Positions 59,157 through 64,000 of a stretch of 64,000 nucleotides of DNA are shown here, piece after piece. The notes beneath the pieces were generated by a model. It was not told the origin of the DNA, searched no databases, and worked only from the letters and a program-made list of their open reading frames with translations. The translations under genes and the position numbers were made by a program. Each line of letters begins with the position of its first letter. Position 1 is the stretch's first letter. Source of the stretch: Sphingobium naphthae (GTDB lineage Bacteria; Pseudomonadota; Alphaproteobacteria; Sphingomonadales; Sphingomonadaceae); assembly GCF_020782235.1 (NCBI RefSeq), contig NZ_JAJGNO010000006.1:62001-126000 (forward strand). The letters run 5' to 3'.

Positions 59157-60353
59157 TTATTCGGCTGGCGCGACGATGGCCGGGGCGGTGCGTCGCTGCA
59201 GGGCGATGGCGATCAGGAACACCGCCAGGCCGCCCAGCGAGAGCGCCGCGCCGATCCAGCCGGTCGACACCAGCCCATGGCCCGCCGCGATCGACAGGCC
59301 GCCGAGCCAGGGGCCGACCGCATTGGCGACGTTGAAGGCGCTGTGGTGCAGCGCCGCCGCCAGCGTCTGGGCGTCGCCCGCCACGTCCATCAGCCGCGCC
59401 TGCAACGGCGTGCCCAGCCCGCCGCCCAGGCCGATCATGAAGATGACGAGGCCCAGCGTCCAGACATTGCCCGCCAGCAACGGGAACAGCGCCAGCGACG
59501 CGGCGCTCCACAGCATGATGCCGATGACCGTGCGGTTGAGCGCCCGGTCCGCTGCCCATGCGGATGCGAGATTGCCCAGCGTCATGCCGACGCCAAAAAT
59601 GGCCAGGATCAGCGGCACATAGGCTTCGGACACATGCGTCACCTCGATCATGGTCGACGCGACATAGGTGTAGACGGCGAACAGCCCGCCAAAGCCGATC
59701 GCCCCGGTCAGCAGCGTCAGCCACACTTGCGGGCGCTGCAGCGCGGTCAGTTCGCGCATCGGGCTCGCCTTGGCATCGCCGCCGTCGCGCGGGGCATGGA
59801 TCGCGACCAGCGTCACCGTGGCGAGCGCCAGCACGGCGACCACGCCAAAGCCCCAGCGCCAGCCGAGCGCCTGCCCCATCCAGTTGGCCACCGGCACGCC
59901 GATGATGGTGGCGACGGTCAGGCCGGCAAACATCCGCGCGATCGCCTGCGCCCGCTTCTCGATCGGCACCAGGCTGGCCGCCACCAGCGCCGCGACGCCG
60001 AAATAGGCGCCATGGGGCATGCCCGACAGGAACCGGAACAGCAGCATCCAATGATAGCTGGGCGACAGCGCCGACAGGCCGTTGGCCAGGGCGAACATCG
60101 CCATCAGACCGATCAGCAGCGTGCGCCGCGGCAAGCGCGCGCCGAACGCGGCGATGACCGGCGCGCCGGCCACCACGCCCAGCGCATAGGCGCTGATCGC
60201 ATGGCCCGCCGTCGGCGCGTCGATCCCCAGATCGCGCGCAAAAAAGGGCAGCAGGCTCATCGCCGCGAATTCGGTCGTGCCGATCGCGAAGGCGCCGACC
60301 GACAGCGCGAACAGGACAAGCGCGGGATGCGCTTGATGGGGGTGGGCGCTCAT
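59157..60353 (-). CDS. MFS efflux transporter, AraJ/YdhP-like
   Basis: A 398-residue transporter with 12 predicted transmembrane helices. The opening FALSVGAFAIGTTEFAAMSL is the drug/arabinose-efflux signature (DHA1 family), with the GxxxD/RxGR-like loop ARLPRRTLLIG after helix two. Substrates are usually small sugars, arabinose-like or drugs. The ATG at 60353 is preferred because GGAG lies six bases upstream; an ATG 12 bases before this is possible. It is divergent from the EamA exporter across a 172-base gap carrying TTGCA/TGCAA repeats. Confidence 0.9.
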   Translation of the reverse strand: MSAHPHQAHPALVLFALSVGAFAIGTTEFAAMSLLPFFARDLGIDAPTAGHAISAYALGVVAGAPVIAAFGARLPRRTLLIGLMAMFALANGLSALSPSYHWMLLFRFLSGMPHGAYFGVAALVAASLVPIEKRAQAIARMFAGLTVATIIGVPVANWMGQALGWRWGFGVVAVLALATVTLVAIHAPRDGGDAKASPMRELTALQRPQVWLTLLTGAIGFGGLFAVYTYVASTMIEVTHVSEAYVPLILAIFGVGMTLGNLASAWAADRALNRTVIGIMLWSAASLALFPLLAGNVWTLGLVIFMIGLGGGLGTPLQARLMDVAGDAQTLAAALHHSAFNVANAVGPWLGGLSIAAGHGLVSTGWIGAALSLGGLAVFLIAIALQRRTAPAIVAPAE

Positions 60354-60366
60354 CGCCGGCTCCATG

Positions 60367-60469
60367 TTGCATTGCAATATGCGGAAGCCTCGCAAATGGG
60401 CGCGATGACAGCGCTGGTCAATCCCGCATGCGTATGCCTTTGTTGCATCTGCCGCTGCGGCCGATGCAA
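60367..60469. promoter_or_regulatory. Candidate operator: TTGCA/TGCAA palindromes in divergent gap
   Basis: TTGCATTGCAA is a perfect palindrome with one central base at 60367-60377, two bases before the alternative ATG (60365) of the MFS gene and 14 before the chosen one. TTGCAT (60443-60448) and ATGCAA (60464-60469) form a second inverted pair nearer the EamA gene. The layout suggests one regulator binding between the two exporters, but the consensus is unknown. Confidence 0.3.
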
Positions 60470-60525
60470 TTGCCGGGTGACAAGGGGCATGGCGCGCGGC
60501 CTGCGATGCTCTATAGCCGCCAACC

Positions 60526-61410
60526 ATGGGCAGGGATGAACAGGACGCGCGCGGGACGATGATCGGGACGGGCGCGGTGCTGCTCTCGCTCCTGTCGATG
60601 AACCTCGGCGCCGCCTTTGCCAAGACGCTCTTCCCGCTGGTCGGGGCGCCGGGCGTCGCGGCGCTGCGCATCCTGCTGGCGGCGCTGCTGCTCCTGTCCT
60701 TCCGCCGGCCCTGGCGGCGCAAGGTGCCATCGGCGCTGCGCTGGCCGCTGCTTGGCTATGGCGCGACGCTCGCGCTCATGAACCTGCTGATCTATCAGGC
60801 TTTCGCGCGTATTCCGCTCGGCACCGCGATCGCCATCGAAGTCACCGGGCCGCTCGCCATCGTCCTGTTCGGCTCGCGTCGCCCGCGCGATTTCCTGTGG
60901 CTGGCAGCGGCCGTCGCGGGGCTGTTGCTGCTGCTGCCGATTTGGCCCGACGCCCGGCTCGATCCGCTGGACGTCGCCTTCGCCTGCGGCGCGGCGATCT
61001 GCTGGGCGCTCTACATTTTGGCGGGCAAGCGGGTGTCGGCCGGGATCGGCGGCGATGCCGTCGCCTGGGGCATGCTGGTCGCCGCCATCCTCATCAGCCC
61101 GGCCGCGGTGGGGCCGGTCGGCGCCGCGCTCCATTCGCCGCATCTTCTGCTTGTCGCCTTCGCCGTCGCTTTCCTGTCGAGCGCCTTGCCCTATTCGCTG
61201 GAGATGGAAGCGATGCGGCGCTTGCCCGCGCCGGTTTTCGGCCTGCTGCTCAGTTCCGCGCCCGCGATCGGCGCGCTGGCGGGCTTTGTGGTGCTGGGCG
61301 AGCGGCTGAGCGCCATTCAGTGGCTGGCGATGCTCAGCATCATGGTCGCCTCGGCCGGCAGCGCGCTCACCGTCGCGCAGCGACCCCGGATCGAGGACGC
61401 CCCGCTCTAG
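60526..61410 (+). CDS. EamA/RhtA family exporter
   Basis: A 294-residue membrane protein with ten predicted helices in two five-helix EamA repeats. The RhtA-like motifs AFARIPLGTAIAIEVTGPLA and CWALYILAGKR match threonine/homoserine-type exporters of the drug/metabolite transporter superfamily. Likely exports amino acids or other small metabolites. Its TAG stop shares the CTAG palindrome with the stop of the L,D-transpeptidase on the other strand, so the two genes overlap tail to tail by four bases. Confidence 0.9.
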   Translation: MGRDEQDARGTMIGTGAVLLSLLSMNLGAAFAKTLFPLVGAPGVAALRILLAALLLLSFRRPWRRKVPSALRWPLLGYGATLALMNLLIYQAFARIPLGTAIAIEVTGPLAIVLFGSRRPRDFLWLAAAVAGLLLLLPIWPDARLDPLDVAFACGAAICWALYILAGKRVSAGIGGDAVAWGMLVAAILISPAAVGPVGAALHSPHLLLVAFAVAFLSSALPYSLEMEAMRRLPAPVFGLLLSSAPAIGALAGFVVLGERLSAIQWLAMLSIMVASAGSALTVAQRPRIEDAPL

Positions 61411-62141
61411 GCGCCGACCTGCGCCTTGCCGACGTTCAGCATCTTGCCATTGGTGATGACGACGATGTCGCCCAGCTTGGTCACGCCGAACAATTTCTTG
61501 GCGAACGCGGTGGGCACGCCGATGCAGCCATGGGTGCCGCGGCCATATTCGACATCGCTGCCATGGATGAACACGCCGTCGCTGGTCAGCCTCTGCGCAT
61601 AGGGCATGGGCGCGTCATACAGGTTGGACACATGGTCGGCGTCCTTCTGCGTGATCGGAAAGGCGCCCAGCGGGCTCGGCTTGTCGGTCGCGCCATACAG
61701 GATCACGGCCGCGCCAATCTCATATCCGGCGCGAAAGACGGACAGCGTCTCGGCCTTGAGGTCGATGGTGATGATGACCGGCCCGCTCGCCGGCGCGCCC
61801 TTTTCGTCCCAGACATAGTCGCCATGGCGGAACGGGCCGTCGATCGCCAGCACGCGCTTCACCGTCAACGCGCGCGGATCGATAGCCATCGGCTGGTCGC
61901 TGCGCCGCTCGGCGGGCTTGGCCGGGGCCGCGCTGGCGGGGGCAGGGGCCGAAGTGGAAGCGGGGGCGGGGACAGGCGCGGCCGCGGTGGAGACCTGCGG
62001 ATCGCTCGCCGCTGCGGCGCGCTCGGCCGGCCGCTCCAGCACATGCATGGCGGCCCAGGCGCCGCCGCCCAGGGCCAGGCCGATCGCCAGCTTGGGACCA
62101 ATGCTTTTCGCCAGTGCCTTGATCAACGCTGCCATCGTCAT
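61407..62141 (-). CDS. L,D-transpeptidase family protein (YkuD domain)
   Basis: A 244-residue secreted or membrane-anchored protein. A hydrophobic helix near residues 14-34 is followed by an alanine/proline-rich linker (about 45-80) and a YkuD domain (about 115-235). The catalytic motif HGSDVEYGRGTHGCIGVP places His193, His204 and Cys206 in line; the usual SHGC is THGC here. L,D-transpeptidases crosslink peptidoglycan or attach proteins to it. An ATG two codons later (MAALI) is also possible. It lies downstream of maeB on the same strand with 35 bases between them. Confidence 0.9.
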   Translation of the reverse strand: MTMAALIKALAKSIGPKLAIGLALGGGAWAAMHVLERPAERAAAASDPQVSTAAAPVPAPASTSAPAPASAAPAKPAERRSDQPMAIDPRALTVKRVLAIDGPFRHGDYVWDEKGAPASGPVIITIDLKAETLSVFRAGYEIGAAVILYGATDKPSPLGAFPITQKDADHVSNLYDAPMPYAQRLTSDGVFIHGSDVEYGRGTHGCIGVPTAFAKKLFGVTKLGDIVVITNGKMLNVGKAQVGA

Positions 62142-62175
62142 GCCTCCTGTCGGGGCGCAGGATAGGGCGGAAAGG

Positions 62176-64000
62176 TTAAGCGACGCCTTCCCGCGCCACC
62201 TCGGCTGCCGCGATCGCGGTCAGGTTGAGGATGCCGCGCGAAGTGACTCCGGGCGTCAGCACATGAATGGGCTTGGACAGGCCCATCAGCATCGGGCCCA
62301 CCGTCGGCGAGCTGGACGATGCCGACAGGGCAGTCAACGTGATGTTGGCCGCATCCAGATTGGGCATGACCAGCAAATTGGCCGACCCTTCGAACCGGGA
62401 ATCGGGGATCAGCCGCTCGCGCAGCGCCTGGCTGAGCGCCGCATCCGCATGCATTTCGCCGTCGACCGCCAGATGGGGCGCCATGTCGCGCACCTTCTTG
62501 TAGGCGCGGCGCATCTTGCGCGCGCTGTCGGTATGCGACGATCCGAAATTGGAGTGGGACAGCAGGGCGACGCGCGGCTTCAGGCCGAAATGCGCGATCT
62601 CCGCCGCCGCCGCGATCGTCATTTCCGCGATCTGGTCGGTAGTGGGATCGGGCACCATATGCGTGTCGGTGATGAACAGCGCGCCCGCGTCCAGGATCAG
62701 GCCGGACAGCGCATAGACGCGGCTGTGGCTCGGCACCCGGTCGATGATGCGCAGCACATGTTCGACCTGCCCCCAATATTCGGACCGGCCGCCCACCAGT
62801 GCGGCATCGACGCGCCCGGTGCGCAGCAGCATGGCGGCGGTGACGGTCGGGCGGCGATAGACATGGCGCAAAATCTCGTCGGCCGGCACGCCCTTGCGCG
62901 CGGCGACGGCGCGATAGGCCTCGACCAGTTCGCCCATCACCAGATGGTCGGTCTCCGGATCGACGATCTCGACATCGCGGTCCAGGTCGAAGCTCAGCCC
63001 CAGTTCGGGCAGCTTCTGCTCCAGGATGCGGCGACGGCCGACGATGGTCGGGCGGACGATCCCTTCGTCCAGCGCGTCACGGATCGCGCGCAACACGCGG
63101 TCATCCTCGCCCTCGCCATAGGCAATGCGCGTGCCGCTGCCGCGCGCGGCTTCGAACACCGGCAGCATCAACTGGCCCGACCGGGTATTCTGGTGCGTCA
63201 GGCTGCGCTTGTAATCGTCGAGGTTCAGCGTCTTCTTCGCGACGCCGCTGTCCATCGCGGCCTTGGCCACCGCGACCGCGATCTCGCCGATCAGGCGCGG
63301 GTCGAACGGTGTCGGGATAATATAGTCCGCGCCGAACACCAGCTTGCGGCCGCCATAGGCCTGCGCCACGCTGTCATGGGCGGGCATGCGGGCCAGGGCC
63401 GCGATCGCGTCGGCGGCGGCGACTTTCATCGCCTCGTTGATCTGCGTCGCACCCACGTCCAGCGCGCCGCGGAAGATATAGGGGAAGCACAGGACATTGT
63501 TGACCTGGTTGGGATAGTCCGACCGGCCGGTGGCGATGATTGCGTCCGGGCGCACTTCGCGCGCGGCTTCCGGGCGGATTTCCGGCTCGGGATTGGCGAG
63601 CGCGAAGATCAGCGGATTGGGCGCCATCAGCGGCAGCCATTCGGGCTTCAGCACGCCCGGCGCCGACAGGCCCAGGAACAGGTTCGCGCCCGGCAGCACG
63701 TCGGGCAGGGTGCGCGCATTGGTGGTGCGGGCATAGCGCGCCATATTCGGCAACATGCCTTCGCGCCCGGCATGGATGACGCCATCCTTGTCGGTCATCG
63801 TGACGTTTTCGATCGGCAGGCCCATCGACACCAGCAGGTCGACACAGGCCAGCGCCGCCGCGCCCGCGCCCGACGTCACCAGCTTCGCATCGGCCAGCGT
63901 CTTGCCCTGCAGCACCAGCGCGTTGCGCACGGCGGCGGCGACGACGATGGCGGTGCCATGCTGGTCGTCATGAAAGACCGGAATGTTCATCCGCTCCTTC
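62176..64000 (-). CDS. maeB: NADP-dependent malic enzyme with phosphotransacetylase-like domain, partial
   Basis: The 5' end lies beyond the window, so only about 608 residues are seen. They begin within the malic-enzyme catalytic domain (ERMNIPVFHDDQHGTAIVVA), continue through the NAD(P) domain (LVTSGAGAAALACVDLLVS, then KPEWLPLMAPNPLIFALANP) and end with a phosphotransacetylase-like domain starting near LMLPVFEAARGSGTRIAYGE. This is the MaeB architecture that converts malate to pyruvate with NADP; the second domain is regulatory. The coding frame is open to the last base of the window. About 150 residues are missing at the N-terminus. Confidence 0.95.
   Translation of the reverse strand, partial: KERMNIPVFHDDQHGTAIVVAAAVRNALVLQGKTLADAKLVTSGAGAAALACVDLLVSMGLPIENVTMTDKDGVIHAGREGMLPNMARYARTTNARTLPDVLPGANLFLGLSAPGVLKPEWLPLMAPNPLIFALANPEPEIRPEAAREVRPDAIIATGRSDYPNQVNNVLCFPYIFRGALDVGATQINEAMKVAAADAIAALARMPAHDSVAQAYGGRKLVFGADYIIPTPFDPRLIGEIAVAVAKAAMDSGVAKKTLNLDDYKRSLTHQNTRSGQLMLPVFEAARGSGTRIAYGEGEDDRVLRAIRDALDEGIVRPTIVGRRRILEQKLPELGLSFDLDRDVEIVDPETDHLVMGELVEAYRAVAARKGVPADEILRHVYRRPTVTAAMLLRTGRVDAALVGGRSEYWGQVEHVLRIIDRVPSHSRVYALSGLILDAGALFITDTHMVPDPTTDQIAEMTIAAAAEIAHFGLKPRVALLSHSNFGSSHTDSARKMRRAYKKVRDMAPHLAVDGEMHADAALSQALRERLIPDSRFEGSANLLVMPNLDAANITLTALSASSSSPTVGPMLMGLSKPIHVLTPGVTSRGILNLTAIAAAEVAREGVA

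Noticed and set aside
1..64000. CRISPR arrays, rRNA genes, insertion sequences, prophage genes
   Set aside because: No regularly spaced direct repeats, rRNA sequence, transposase or phage structural gene was recognised on either strand.

Overview
The window is high-GC DNA from an alphaproteobacterium, most likely a sphingomonad (Sphingobium/Sphingomonas type). Supporting signs are the split b/b' ATP synthase stator genes in an atpI-atpB-atpE-b'-b operon, an exosortase A (XrtA) exopolysaccharide locus with the sphingomonad-style set of PEP-CTERM-associated genes, bacterial arginyl/leucyl-transferase (Bpt), an Anbu operon, and short REP-like palindromes of the kind scattered through sphingomonad genomes. 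Lineage is inferred from gene content and protein style; no search was run.

Layout. 1-1.6 kb: tail of an acyltransferase, then an ECF41-type sigma factor and its AhpD-like partner, with a recognisable ECF41 promoter. 1.6-3.3 kb: an AT-richer patch with a small lipoprotein, two tiny membrane proteins and REP palindromes. 3.3-6.9 kb: a membrane protein, peroxiredoxin, 2H phosphoesterase, ferredoxin reductase, a BA14K-like secreted protein and tRNA-Met. 7.2-11.3 kb: the conserved but functionally unsolved operon of circularly permuted ATP-grasp, alpha-E protein, transglutaminase-like protease and Anbu proteasome homologue. 11.4-16.5 kb: excalibur protein, clpA, DUF1192 protein, quinone oxidoreductase, radC. 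16.5-20.4 kb: ydbH-ynbE-ydbL, an inter-membrane lipid transport bridge operon with overlapping genes. 20.6-23.2 kb: F0 ATP synthase operon. 23.4-24.4 kb: trxB.

24.4-50.5 kb is the main accessory region: an XrtA-linked exopolysaccharide and protein-sorting locus. A divergent ACP/GNAT pair faces a long plus-strand run: AMP ligase, PLP decarboxylase, Wza-like export protein, chain-length determinant, tyrosine autokinase, outer-membrane barrel, ExeA-like ATPase with an unusual acidic tail, polysaccharide deacetylase, FemAB, sugar transferase, exosortase A fused to EpsI, and an asparagine-synthase-like amidotransferase. After a 450-base gap with a REP hairpin comes a second block: WcaJ-like initiating transferase, GT2, Zn-ribbon methyltransferase, Wzx-like flippase, GT4, FkbM methyltransferase and a large GT-C-like membrane protein. 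The expected logic is lipid-linked repeat assembly by WcaJ and glycosyltransferases, flipping by the flippase, length control and export by the Wzz/Wza-like proteins, and C-terminal processing of PEP-CTERM proteins by XrtA. No PEP-CTERM substrate and no clear Wzy polymerase is seen here.

50.5-64 kb returns to mixed metabolism: amidohydrolase and 3-hydroxyisobutyrate dehydrogenase-like genes, threonine ammonia-lyase, bpt, a PAS-GGDEF-EAL protein, an aspartyl-hydroxylase-type protein, an MFS exporter divergent from an EamA exporter, an L,D-transpeptidase and the 3' part of maeB, cut by the window edge. No rRNA, CRISPR array, insertion sequence or prophage was recognised.
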